Positions 21,475-32,967 of a stretch of DNA of 64,000 nucleotides are shown here, piece after piece. Source of the DNA: Jacaranda mimosifolia (taxonomy: Eukaryota; Streptophyta; Magnoliopsida; Lamiales; Bignoniaceae); contig CM032128.1 in assembly GCA_018894105.1 (NCBI GenBank), positions 18,209,001 through 18,273,000 on the forward strand. Reading direction: 5' to 3'. The notes beneath the pieces were generated by a model, which had not been told where the DNA came from, did not search any database, and was given only the letters and a program-made list of their open reading frames with translations. Numbering within the stretch: position 1 is the first letter of the stretch; each line of letters begins with the position of its first letter. Both the position numbers and the translations under genes were made by a program.

Positions 21475-23564
21475 TGTTGGAATAGTGTCCAGCATGCCAA
21501 CGAGATTGGCACGTAAACTATTTCACTTGTGATATAATCTTGATTGAATAATATTATTCTTACATGGCCATCTTCATCTTATGCTCATATTACTTCACTA
21601 GCATATGGTTGAAGTCCTTAGATCACACAAGACTACAGGACTTGGTCAGTTCACTCCATGGTGATCATGGAATAAGTATTACATGGTCATGATCTTAAAC
21701 ATCCCAAGTCATAGAATCTTAAGAGACGAGGCATCTAAGATTCGGATAGACTTGCACTAATGATGCATAAATCCAAGGATTGGATGTTGCTCCGTTCCAT
21801 GAGCAAACCATATGTGACCTGGGTGATGTTAGTGGGTGCTTGTTAGAGAACAAGGCACTGGAGAATCTCCCAGAGATCCTACTGGATAGCCGTAGTAGCA
21901 AGTTATAGTGGCTAGTTCTCCAGCTTACGCTAGTCCATATAATTAGTCCTTTAACATGAGGATCCATGGTAACCTTGTGTTTAGGTCTTCATACTTTGAC
22001 TCCTCCTTAGCTACTTAGCGGGCATTCTAGTGGTGGTTAAGCATGAGCTACTTTGACATAGAGGTTTATGAGATCTAAGATGGGATCCGACTCTTCGTCT
22101 TTGTGAAAGGCGTATGTGTTCTATGATGATCGATTCCAAGGAGTCCTTAGCCAAAGCAGTGTGATATTTTGGAAAAGGAGTTTTCCAAAGATGAGGTCAC
22201 AAAAGGAATCGAACATTAAGAATAGATGCATAGCATTGAGGTTATTAGTGAGCCGGCAAATATCTTGCTCTAGGCTTATTTTATGGAGATAGGAGACGAA
22301 AGGGTCGTATTTGCATGGTACGTGTAAAGCTAGAATGGTTCACCATAAGCGTTCATTCAGCCAATTGTTAGGCTCCATAGGCATAAGGCTGGACATCAAC
22401 TATGGATATTAGGTACTCTTCAATTAATAGAGATTAATTGATATGAGTCAGTTAGTTTAAAAGGAGTTTTAAACTAACGTGAATATATGATATTCTAAAG
22501 TCACAATTGTTGTGAGCCCATGTCCAATGAGCGGTAGAACCTAAAGGGTCACACACAAAAGCATATTGGAAATCCTAAATAATGAAGAGGAATTTTCTAA
22601 GTGTTAGAAAAATTCCAACAGGACTGAAAATGTGATGAAGAAATCTTGATGCAATTCTTTGTCATTTGGTTTCATCAATTTAATTGTTAAATTAATCCAA
22701 TTAAATTAATTGTTAATTTAACTTGGTACCACACAATTATCAATTGGTCAAGTCAAACTTAAAGAGTTGAGTTTGGAGACTTAAATGTTAAGTCAATATT
22801 TAATTAAATTAAAGTATTTAATTTAATTAAATGGAAGAATAAGTTTTGAAGGAAAAATTCATATTAAGCTTACAAGTTGGCATGCTTAGTTGGCAAACCT
22901 CCTTGAGGAAGGTGTGATGCCACCTAGGCATCACACCATCCTCCCTCTATATATAGATATAGAGGGGGGGCGGCCAACAAGAAGAACAAATCACATTTTT
23001 TGCATCTAATTGCTAGATCAAAAATTCCCTCCAAAAGTGATTCTCTCATGAGTTGAGGCTCACTCTCTTCTTCCTCCCCTCCATGTTTAGCCTTCAACCT
23101 AGCTCTCTTCCTTATTGATTTTTTCAGCTAAATTGTGAAGGAAAGGATTGTCCAAAAGTGTGTGAACTTTGACATTAGAGGCAAGACAAATTTTGGATTG
23201 CTTGCTTTGATGATCCTCTGTTCCAATAGAAATTTTGAGGTCTCCGTTTGAGGTCTTTCCAAAGGTGTTTGGTTATGAATTTTATATCTAGATGCTCCTC
23301 CTTGAGTCAGCTTTCATTTGGTCTAGATTTAGTTGAATTCCAAGGTGGTTTGCTAGATCAAAAGTTGATCACACCTAGCTGCACCAATAGCAGTTTCCTC
23401 TCGGGAAAGGAAGCTCTTCTTCTAGTTTTGGTTAGATTTTGCTCAAGAGGTATCAATATAACCTTAATCCACTATATATGCATGATTTATATCCTTATGG
23501 TGGTGTAAAATAAGTTAGATTTCAATTTTTACATGTTTTAAATTGTATTCTTACACCTCTTTCA
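21475..23564 (+). repeat. 3' LTR of copia A
   Basis: 2,090 bases from TGTTGG to TTTCA, directly followed by the CCTAC target duplication (23565-23569). It lacks the MITE present in the 5' LTR. Confidence 0.92.
22909..22962 (+). promoter_or_regulatory. LTR promoter of copia A 3' LTR
   Basis: GGTGTGATGCC / GGCATCACACC palindrome followed by CTATATATAGATATAG. A transcript started here would read into the MULE remnant on its right. Confidence 0.6.
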
Positions 23565-24755
23565 CCTACAAAGTCAACTAACAAACGTTATCAAGTTTCT
23601 TGTGTTGATGGTTTTCAACATTATGTTGATCTAGAAAAGTGGACAATGCAACTGCAGAGCATGGGACTTGACTGGTCCTTGTATGCATGCCGTCAAGCCA
23701 TAAATAATCAATATCAAGACCCTAAGAGCTTTATAGTATCCTACTATAGTGTGCAAACATATTATGGAGTGTATGAAACAACAATAATGGGTATTTGTGG
23801 ATCAGATATGTAGGGTGAGAGTGGTAATACACCACTAATTCCCCCAGATTTTGGAAATAGGGCTGGGAGACCCAAAAAAGATAATGAGAAAAGGATAAGA
23901 TGAACCAGTTGAGAAGGGGAAAAAAGGAAAAAGAGGGGCCCTTCTAAAGACAAAAATGAGGAGGAATCAAACCACTATAAAGTGTAGTATATGTGGCAAA
24001 GAAAATCATAATGTCATGACATGTCCATTGAAAGGCAAACAAAGAGAACAATCTTCAAAACAGGTAAAGTTTCTTAATTTTTAAGTTTTTTGTTAATTGT
24101 TTTAGTTGTTATCTAAATAATTTGATTGATTACTAAGTTTTTTGGGGTAAACATGTATCTTAGGTGAAGAAAGGGAAGCATGCAACAAGTAACACTAGAA
24201 GAACTGCAAGGACTATAAGACTACAACTATGAAGGTTAGATAATTTTATTTTGCAATATTGTTGCTTTACGGTAAGAAATGCCATCACTAATATTGTTAT
24301 TGTCTATTTTGTAGGGCAAGAATCACCTTGAAGCTCTCACTCAATCTGATGAAGAGGTGGAATATGAGGCAGATGTAGCTGTCAATGAAGAGCCAAGCAT
24401 GTTACCTCCATTGAAACAGACTACAACAACTTTTGAAACTGAAGAAGATTAGCACTTGCTTGAATCTCAAGCTTCTGTACAGGACATTATTCAACAACCA
24501 ATATTGCAACCAGGACTTTCCATGTATGATCAAATGATGCTTTTAAAGTCCCAAAGGAGTTATAGAGTCAATGTTAGGGTATCTCCCACATTTATTAGCA
24601 GTCAACAATCTGAGTCAAATTCTCAAAGTGGCAGGTTGACTCAAATGCCTGTACCAACATTCATGGAAGGTGGAGTGAAATACGTGACAATGGCTAACCT
24701 TAATGCTATAGTGAAGGAGTTGAATGAGAAGGGCAAGAAGAAGATGAAACAGTGA
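23565..24755 (+). pseudogene. MULE transposase, SWIM and zinc-knuckle C-terminal part
   Basis: Right half of the split MULE gene. With one copy of CCTAC the frame runs SSCIPT into KSTNKRYQVSCVDG. Next comes HYVDLEKWT, then a one-base frameshift near 23646, then the SWIM zinc finger CNCRAWDLTGPCMHAVK (Cys codons 23647 and 23653, Cys 23680, His 23686). The SDMWGESGNTPLIPP block has its Trp changed to a stop. AGRPKK, a basic linker and a zinc knuckle CSICGKENHNVMTC (23983-24024) follow. Beyond are possible small introns (GT at about 24063, AG near 24160), and a tail open at 24456-24755 with VPTFMEGGVKYVTMANLNAIV. SWIM plus knuckle is typical of plant MuDR-type transposases. Confidence 0.88.
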
Positions 24756-25631
24756 TCTGTTTGGTGTCTAGCCATTTGATAGGATTGCGCCAATTGATAG
24801 GAAGGCATTTTTTGATGTAATTGTTTTTGGTTTACTGAAAGTTGAATTGTTGTCAAATTGTGATCTTTTTGATGCAACTGCTTCTGGATTAAGCTGTGTT
24901 TTGGTGTAAACTCAACTTTTAGAGTAGGCATGCAAACTAGTGTAAGACATCCTTGGGTTCAATGAGAGTTCAATTTATTTCAGTCTTCCCTGTGATTGTT
25001 TTATTTCTTCTAATATCTTTGTGTGTGTATGAGGTATGGTTGGTATTAGTTTAGTGTTTGGAAATGGCTACATTAGTTGGATTGGTGATAAGAGTTTACT
25101 GAGGTATGTGTCATTTTGGTTTAGTTTGAGATGTATGTCATATTGGTTTGGTTGTTGGAATTATGTATGAGGTGTGTGTGCATATTGGTTAACCTATTGT
25201 TTACAATTATATCTTTCATCAATCATCTCAAACTAAAGATTGCATTCTCAATCTTTCCTTTTTTATGTTTTATTTTTTGCACATTTTTCTTGCAATCTCA
25301 ATTTGGTAGTCTAAACCTCAATTCCTATTTCCAAGCTAGCTACACAATTAACAAAATCAAACATTAAATCCCAATAGAATTTTACAAGTCAAAGAGAGCA
25401 TTTCAAGACCTAAATAATTGGCTTTATATTTCATTAAATCAAACTTCTGCTTCACAATCACATAGTGCTTAAATTTCACTACATTTTTGCTTTCAACAAC
25501 CGTATACTTCTTACAAAAACAAAATAATAAAGTTAAAAAAAAGGGTAAAAAACACAGGCCGAGTGAATACAGAAGAAGAAGGTACATAAATTTTCAAAAT
25601 CCTTCTTCAAAAATAACACCTCCAGTAATCA
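24756..25631. other. Spacer between MULE and GRF remnants
   Basis: AT-rich sequence; no motif, repeat or convincing ORF recognised. Short ORFs of up to 96 codons look random. Confidence 0.4.
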
Positions 25632-25960
25632 GGTCCAAAGCACTATAATAGCAAACACCAAACATCCAAATAGTAAAATCTTCATTTTCATCAATTTCCA
25701 CTTAAGTTGAACATTCTCATTTTGCAAAATGCTCACTTTTACCACTATACGATTCAGTTGCCTAAGAAGCCATGGAATAATTCATCTTCCCCTTGCACAA
25801 AATGGGTTGTCTACCCATTGAAAGAATGAACACCCTCGACTCTTATCTGAACAAGCCTTAAACCTTCCACCTGGATTTTCGTCTGTCTATGATATACGAA
25901 GGATGGTGACCTTCCCGCAATAGCGACTGATGAGTGGTCGCATGTTAGATATCTCTCCAG
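25632..25960 (-). pseudogene. GRF-type zinc-finger protein, broken
   Basis: On the minus strand the frame from about 25955 reads YCGKVTILRIS, stop, TDENPGGRFKACSDKS, RGCSFFQWVDNPFCARGR, stop, IIPWLLRQLNRIVVKVSILQ, NENVQLKWKLMKMK, then a hydrophobic ILLFGCLVFAIIVLW. This is a GRF zinc finger (C..C...GRF..C...C.FFQW), a short coiled-coil-like helix and a C-terminal membrane-type segment, a layout common in small plant GRF proteins. Two in-frame stops (TAG and TGA) break it. It lies convergent to the MULE remnant and may be a second gene of that element, but no terminal repeat was found to prove this. GRF fingers bind nucleic acid; a function for this protein is unknown. Confidence 0.75.
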
Positions 25961-26234
25961 CAGTTAGCTCCAATCGCCAACGTTATTTGTTCTTTAAAGC
26001 CAAATTTGAAGTTAGAAAGTTCCAATTTTGGATTTCGAGAATGTGTAAAACTAGGGCTTTTAGAAAGAAACCCCTCTTTTAATATTACAATTGCTTTTTA
26101 CTTTTATGTTGGTCAATTGTATTATTATTTGATGCCAGACTTTTCTTTTCTTTGTTTTTTCTAATTTATTTGCATAATTTCGCATTTTTTTTTATGTCCA
26201 GTTGGAATAAATTTGCTTATGTGGCGAGACGGGT
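25961..26234. other. Unassigned AT-rich spacer
   Basis: Lies between the GRF remnant and the copia C LTR. No recognised feature. It may include the outer end of the MULE. Confidence 0.3.
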
Positions 26235-26450
26235 CACAACCATATAAGACTTCTTTCATGATCTGCACCTAATGCGTGACCAAAAGTTGTAGTCTTGTGT
26301 GATCTAAGGGCTTGAACCAAATGCTAGTGAAGTAAAATAAGCATAAGATGAAGACAAGTATATAAAATAAATGTCATTTAATCAAGATTGTATCATAAGT
26401 GAAATAGTTTACATGCCAATCTAATTGGCTTACAGGGCACTATTCCACCA
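26235..26450 (-). repeat. Truncated 3' LTR of copia C
   Basis: Only the final about 215 plus-strand bases of a minus-oriented LTR remain, ending TATTCCACCA. The beginning matches LTR sequence such as that near 54738. The left part is missing. Confidence 0.75.
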
Positions 26451-26991
26451 ATCTCACAGTTGCCCTAAAGCTAATTCCCCATAGTCTCAAGACCTATCTT
26501 CTCAAGATGTCCTTCAAAGACCTTTTGCGATAGAGATTTAGTAAGTAGATATGCTATATTCTCTTTTAAGGCAACTTTTTCCACTCGAATGTCGCCTCTA
26601 TCAATGATCTCCCGGATCAAATGATATTGCTTCAAAATGTACTTAGATTGCTAATGAGATCTTGGTTCTTTGGCTTGTGCAACTGCACCTTTGTTGTCAC
26701 AGAAGACAACTATAGGCTCAACAATGCTAGCTGCTACATCCAACTCTTGGATGAAGTTTTTGATCCATACTTCTTCCTTTGCAGCTTTTGAAGCCACATA
26801 TATTCTGCCTCGATGGTTGAATCAGCTGTGGTATCTTACTTGAAACTCTTCCAACTCACCACACCGCCATTAAGGCAAAATATAAATCCTAAATTAGATT
26901 TTACGCCATCTATATCGGATTGAAAACTAGAATCCAAAAACCCCTCGAGTTTCAATTCTCCATTGCGGTATATCGTAGGAGATACTTCTCT
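26451..26991 (-). pseudogene. pol: copia C RNase H remnant
   Basis: Minus strand, next to the polypurine tract. Readable blocks are GELKLEGFLDSSFQSDIDGV, SNLGFIFCLNGGVVSWKSFK and EAEYMW. It is heavily shifted and broken. Homology stops abruptly at 26991, where LTR D begins. Confidence 0.78.
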
Positions 26992-28540
26992 TGATAGCAA
27001 GTAATGCACTAGGATCCAATAATAAAACTTCAAAAGCTTAAATAAACTAGTATTTTACAAGCTCACAATGATTTAATCATGCTAGGGATTCAGATTTAGG
27101 TAGAGAGTTACCTTGAATAACAAATTTCCAAAGGAGAAAATGGTGAACTCTTCACCAATCTAGAATTTACCAAACAGCAGCGCAGTAGGAAGAGAGCAAC
27201 TTTTGCCTGGGTTAAACTTCTCCAAAAATCACCAAAAAATTCTTGTATCCTTTCAACACCTTAAAGAAGATACTATGAAATTCTTTTATCAAAACACCAT
27301 CTGGATCTCCTAGAAAATATTCATTAAATCACTGCTCTATTTTAGTGGATCTCCAAAGCTAGCAAACCAAATGTTTTGCCTCTATTGTGATGATCCACAC
27401 ACCAATTTCTCCTCACTTTTAGCTAGAGTAAGAGAGGAGAAATACAATTGTGGAGGTGGATTTGAGGTTGGAGAAGAAGAATGAAAGCAAAGCTTCAACA
27501 CATGATGCAATGCTTGGAGAGAGTTTTGGAAGGAAATGTAAAAGACTCTAATCTTCACACCAATTATGTATGTGCCTGATCCTTCACCTCTATATCTATA
27601 TATAGAGGGAGGATGGTGTGATGCCACACCTTTCTCAAGGGTTCATGTGATGCCACACCTTTGAATTTGTGTGCATTTCAATTACATTTGAAATCTAATT
27701 TCAAATTAGTTAATATGCTAATTCAAATGAACCTTTCATTTCAATTTTCCCTCCAAAATGTACTCTTCTCTTTAATTGAACTAAACACTTTAATTTAATT
27801 AACTAACCTTTGACTTAACTTTTAAGTCAAACAAGTTTAACTCTTAAGCTTAGCTTTGTTAACTTAACTCTTTAAGTTAACTTGACCAATTGATGATCAT
27901 TTGGCACCAAATAATTAACTCCTTAATTATTGGTTTAATTTAACTCCTTAAATTAATTGATTAATTTAACATCTAAATTAATCAAGCTAAAATTGACTTT
28001 CAAATTGGACACCTCAAAATCAGTTCCATAGACCAACTTCTAACACTTAGAAAATTCCTCCATTAACTAGAAAGCTAATTGGCTTTTATCTGTGACCTAA
28101 TAGGTTCTTCCATTCATTAGATATAGGCTCACAACTCGTTGTGACTTTAGAATATCTTATATTCATTTTAGTTTAAAACATTTTAAAACTAATCGACTCA
28201 ATTCAATTAATCTCATTAATTGAAGAGTACCCAATCTCTATAGTCGATGTTCAACCTCTAGTGCATAGAGCCCAACTAATTGGCCAAAATGAATGCTTTT
28301 GGAGAACCATTGTAGGTGCTTACCATGCAAATACGGTCTGAATTCTCCTATCTCCCAAAAGAGACCTAGGGCAAGATATTTGCCAGCTCCCTAATAGCTT
28401 CGATACTATATCTTTATTCTCAATGTTTGATTCCATTATATGACTTCATCTTTGGAAAACTCCTTTTCCAAATTGTCATGCCACCTTGCACAATAATTTC
28501 TTAGAATCGATCATTATAGAACACATAGAAGAGTTGCTCT
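26992..28540 (-). repeat. LTR D (minus), truncated
   Basis: Starts TGATAGCAAG inside copia C. It includes a TATA-like CTCTATATCTATATATAGAG near 27589 with a degraded palindrome. Homology to other minus LTRs ends near 28540, about 600 bases short of the usual CCAACA end. Confidence 0.75.
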
Positions 28541-28620
28541 CCAAAAAGTTTAACTCCTTAAATTAGTTGATCAATTTAACCCAGGCAAAAGTTGCTCGCA
28601 GTAGAACACAATGCCACCTT
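28541..28620. other. Scrambled junction between opposed LTRs
   Basis: Short pieces of LTR sequence in mixed order and orientation (TTTAACTCCTTAAATTAG, then GCAAAAGTTGCTC-like sequence normally found far away in the LTR). This looks like an end-joining scar. Confidence 0.5.
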
Positions 28621-29724
28621 GCCTGAGTTAGAAAAGTGCTCCCAGTGGACCGATTTTGAGGTCGGTGAAATTGAGGTCAATTTTGGCTTGATTAATTTAA
28701 TTGTTAAATTGATAAACTAATTTAAGGAGTTAAATTAGACCAATATTTAAGTATTTAATTATTTGGTGCCACATGACCATCAATTGGTCAAGTTAACTTA
28801 AAGAGTGAAGTTAACAATTCTTAGCTTAAAGAGTTAAGCTAATTGACTTAAGAGTTAAGTTAAGGATTAATTAATTGAATTAAAGTGTTTAATTTAATTA
28901 ATGAGAGGAATCTATTTGGGAGGGAAAATTCAAATGAAAGGTTCATTTTGTGTGGCATTTTATGTAATTTGAAATTAGATTCCCAATGTAATTGAAACGC
29001 ACACAAAATTTAAATTTGATTTGAATTTGCCAACTTGCAAGCAAGTGGGCGATCCCCCATCTTGAGGAAGGTCTGATATCATCTTTACATCACATCATCC
29101 TCCATCTATATATAAATATAGAGCTGAGGGTGGGCGGCACAATGCTTTTCCATGTGAAGAATTAAATTCTCACATTTTTCCCTCCTTCAAGTGTTGCCTC
29201 ATGATTTGAAGCTTCACTTTTCTCTTCTTCTCCAACCCCTAAATTGGCTATCTGCCTCTCATTTCTCTTCTATATCTCTAGCTAATATTAAGGACAAATA
29301 GAAAATAGCATTGGTGTGTGGATCAAATTGCTAGAGACAAGACAATAGGATTGCTAGGCTTTGGAGATCCACCAGTTAGGTTAGTAAATTGATGACTTTA
29401 TTCCAGGAGATCCAGAATGAGTTTTAATCTAAAATTTTCACAGTTGATTTATCAAAGAGTTGAGAAGCTACTGGAATTTTTCGATAATTTTTGGATGAGT
29501 TAGATCATGCAAAAGTTGCATCCTTCCTGCTACGCCATTGTTTGACAGTTTCTGGATTGAAGAAGAGTTCTTCATCTTTCCTTTGGATTTTACTAATCAA
29601 GGTAATTCTCCATCCAAATTTAAATCATAAGCATGTTTAGATCATTGTTTGCTTGTGAAGCACTAGTTAATTTCAGCTTCTAAAGTTTTAATTATTGGAT
29701 CTTAGTCCTACACTTGCTTTCAGA
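28621..29724 (+). repeat. Truncated 5' LTR linked to copia E
   Basis: The right half of a plus-oriented LTR, with promoter region at about 29065-29122, ending CTTGCTTTCA. It is joined directly to integrase-tail sequence, so the primer-binding site, leader, gag and most of integrase are deleted. Its assignment to E is an inference from orientation. Confidence 0.65.
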
Positions 29725-30714
29725 TCTTCCTTGTGCAAGTTTGTGGGTTACCCTAAAAAGTCTATGGGTTATTATTTCTATGATCCCTCGAATCAAAAGG
29801 TGTTTGTCTTGAGGAACACCACCTTTTTGGAAAAAGAACTTCTATTACATAGAAAATGTGTTGTTGTTGAACTCTATGAAGATCAAGATGATCATCAAAT
29901 CCTACAAGTAGAAAGCCTTACACACAACCTCTAAGAAGGTCGGATTGAATCAAGAAGCAACCCGAAAGGTTTGGATTTCTTTATGAGATGGGTCAATTGG
30001 ATATCGATCCGAAGACCTATAAGGAAGCTATATTGGACATAAACTCAGGATATTGGATTAACATAATGAAATCCGAAATGGGCTCCATGTACTTTAACAA
30101 AGTATGGACTTTGGTAGATCTTCTGGAAGGAATAGTTCCTATTGGTTGCAAGTGGATCTATAAGTGAAAGCTAGGAGTTGATGGAGAGGTAATAACCTTT
30201 AAGGCATGACAGGGGGCAAAAGGTTATACTCAATGACCGGATATTAATTTCGAGGAAACTTTTGTACCGATCGCAATGCTTAAATCCATTCAGATTTTGC
30301 TTGCCATAGCCGCATATTATGATAATGAGAGATATGGCAAATAGATGTGAAAATTGATTTCCTCAATGGCAACATTGAATAACAAATCTATATGGAGCAA
30401 CCACAAAGGTTTACTTCCAAAGGGAGTGAGCAAAAGGTTTGCAAACTTGAGATATCCATTTATGGACTCAAACAGGCATCCCGAACTTGGAACATACATT
30501 TTGATCAGGTTGTCAAATTGCTTGACTTTGTCAAAAATATGTATGAACCTTGTGTGTAAAAAAAGGCTAGTAGGAGTAGTGTATAGTTTATTGTGCTTTA
30601 TCTCGATGATATCCTTCTCATTGGGAATAAGGTTGGAATGTTATAGTGTACTAAAGCATGGTTATCTACTCAATTCTCCATGAAGGATTTGGGATAAGTA
30701 TCCTACGTATTAGG
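29725..30714 (+). pseudogene. pol: copia E integrase tail and reverse transcriptase, 5' part
   Basis: Starts in SSLCKFVGYPKKSMGYYFYDP (open to 29934), continues through VGCKWIYK, ATLNGNIE-like and CKLEISIYGLKQASRTWN sequence with many frame breaks. The RT box reads YLDD at 30599-30610. It ends at SYVLG, where element F is inserted with the duplicated TTAGG. The frame resumes at 47425. Confidence 0.85.
30710..30714. repeat. Target-site duplication of copia F, left copy
   Basis: TTAGG directly before TGTTAG of the F 5' LTR; the same five bases follow the F 3' LTR remnant at 47425-47429. Confidence 0.88.
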
Positions 30715-32953
30715 TGTTAGAATAGTGCCTGGCAAGCTAATAGGATTGGCCTTGTAAAGCTATTTCCATGAAAAACAATCTTGATTAATTGATATTCTTT
30801 ATATGACCATCTTCATCTTATGCTCTTTATTACTTCACTTGCATTTAGATGAAGCCCTTAGATCACTCTTGACTGCAGGACTTAATTTGATGACCATGGA
30901 ATAAGTCTCACATGGTCGTGATCTTAAATCTTCCAAGTCATAGGATCCACGAGATAGGCCATCTAAGATCCGAATAGACTTGTACTAACGATGCATAAAT
31001 GCAAGAGTTAGATATTGCTCCATTCCATGAGCAATTGTATAAGATATGGGTGCATGTTAGTGGGTGTTTGTTAGAGAACAAGATACTGAAGCCCCATTGG
31101 AGAATCCACTAGATAGCTATAGTGGCAAGTCGATAGTGGAAAATTCTTCAGCTTACGCTAGTGCATATTATTAGTCCTCTAACCTGAGGATCCATGGTAA
31201 CCTTATGTCTAGTCCTCATGCTTTAACTCTTCCTTGACCACTTAGCAGGTCTTTCAGGTAGAGGTTAGGTATGAGCTACTTGGCATAGAGGTTTGTGAGA
31301 TCCAAGATGAAATCTGACTTCTCATTTTTCTGAAGGACAAGTACATCTCCTATGTATTCTCTAATGGTCTATTCCAAAAAATCCTTGCAAAAGGTGATAT
31401 GACAATTTGGAAAAGGAGTTCTTCAAAGATGAGGTCACACAAGAGAATTGAACATTGGGAAAGAGACATAGTATCGAGACTATTAGGGAGCCGACAAATA
31501 TCTTTTCCTAGGCCTCTTTCGGGAGATAGGAGATGAAAGAACCATATTTGCATAGTAAGCGTAAAGCTATAATGGTTCTCCAAAACATTCATTTAGGCCA
31601 ATTAGTTCGGCTCCTCAGGCATGAGTTTGGACATTGACCATGGAGATTGAGTACTCTTCAATTAATGAGATTAATTGAATTGAGTCGATTAGTTTAAAAG
31701 TGTTTTAAACTAAAATGAATATATGCTATTCAAAAGTCACAAGGAGTTGTTAGCCCACGTCCAATGAATGGTAGAACCTATTGGGTCACACACAAAAGCC
31801 AATTAGCTTCCTAGTTGATGGAGCAATTTTCTAAAAGTTAGAGAATTTCTCCTAGTGGATTGATTTTTGAGGTATCCAATTTAAAGGTCAATTTTTGCTT
31901 GATTAATTCAAGTGTTAAATTAATCAATTAATTTAAAAGGTTAAATTAGATCAATAATTAAGGAGTTAATTATTTGGTACCAAAGTGACCATCAATTGGT
32001 CAAATTAACTTAAAGAGTTAAGTTAACAAAATTAAGCTTAAGAGTTAAGCTTGCTTGACTTAAGAGTTAAGTCAAACGTTAATTAATTAAATTAAAGTGT
32101 TTAATTTAATTAATGGAAAGAACACATTTTGGAGGAAAAATCAAAATGAAATGTTCATTTAAATTAGCATCTAAATTAGCTTGAAACTAGATTTCAAATG
32201 TAATTAAGATGCATATGAAATTCAAATTGGATTTGAATTTGCATTTGCCACCTTGCCAATGCAAGTTGGCAGCCCACCTTGATGAAGGTGTGATGCCAAC
32301 TTGGCATAACACCAACCTCACTCTATATATAGATATAAAGGGTGTGAGGTTAGGCGCTTGCTGAAAGTGTGAAAGAATTAGATTCTTTTCAGAATTCCTT
32401 CAAAAACTTCTTGCAAGCGTTGCATTTATGTGGTGAAAGCTTTGCTCTCTTCTTCTTCTTCCTTACCTCAAATTGGCCTCAACCATTGTCATTCTCCTCT
32501 TTTATTCCAGCTTATGGTGAGAAGAGTCTGGATGTTTCAATTAGTGTGTGGATCATATCAATAGAGGCAAACAAGTTAGTTTGCTACAGTTTGGAGATCT
32601 ACTTGAGTAGAGCACCGATTTGGCAATTTTTTCCAGGGAGATTCGGAAAGATTTTTTATCCGAACATTTTATTGTGTTTCCTCCAAGGTGTTTAGAGGTT
32701 TCAATATTTTTATCGTGAATTTTGGAGGAGTTTTAACGAGGTTAAAAATTGCACCATTCTTGTTGTGCGGTTTTTGGCAGATTCTAGATTGGTGAAAAGT
32801 TCACCACTTTGTCCTTCAAAATTAGCATTTCAAGGTAACACTCTATCTAAATCTGAATTTTAGGCATGATTTGATCCTTGTTAGCTTATAATCACTAGTT
32901 TATTTAAGCTTTTGAAGTTTTATAATTGGATCCTAGGACCTTACTTGCCTTCA
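30715..32953 (+). repeat. 5' LTR of copia F
   Basis: 2,239 bases from TGTTAG to CCTTCA. It is a full-length LTR of the shared family. Confidence 0.9.
32284..32341 (+). promoter_or_regulatory. LTR promoter of copia F
   Basis: GAAGGTGTGATGCCAAC / TTGGCATAACACC palindrome followed by CTCTATATATAGATATAAAG. Confidence 0.58.
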
Positions 32954-32954
32954 T

Positions 32955-32967
32955 GTGGTGTCGGAGT
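32955..32967 (+). other. Primer-binding site of copia F
   Basis: TGGTGTCGGAGTC, a decayed form of the initiator-Met site found in A and B, one base after the LTR end. Confidence 0.75.

Larger units (their letters stand above)
619..23564 (+). mobile_element. Ty1/copia retrotransposon A (full span, nested)
   Basis: Plus-strand copia element delimited by two LTRs and a perfect 5-bp duplication. Order: 5' LTR 619-3221, primer-binding site 3224-3236, long leader, gag from 5141, protease and integrase to 6976, then a 12.6-kb interruption by element B, then integrase tail, reverse transcriptase, RNase H (19547-21462), polypurine tract and 3' LTR 21475-23564. Without B the internal region is about 5.7 kb. 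The protease, integrase, RT, RNase H order identifies the copia superfamily. All frames contain stops, and the RT active-site motif is changed. Confidence 0.92.

Noticed and set aside
24456..24931. Independent small gene at 24456-24755 or its antisense ORF at 24641-24931
   Set aside because: The plus ORF fits as the C-terminal tail of the MULE transposase (FMEGGVKYVTMANLNA), and the antisense ORF is its shadow.
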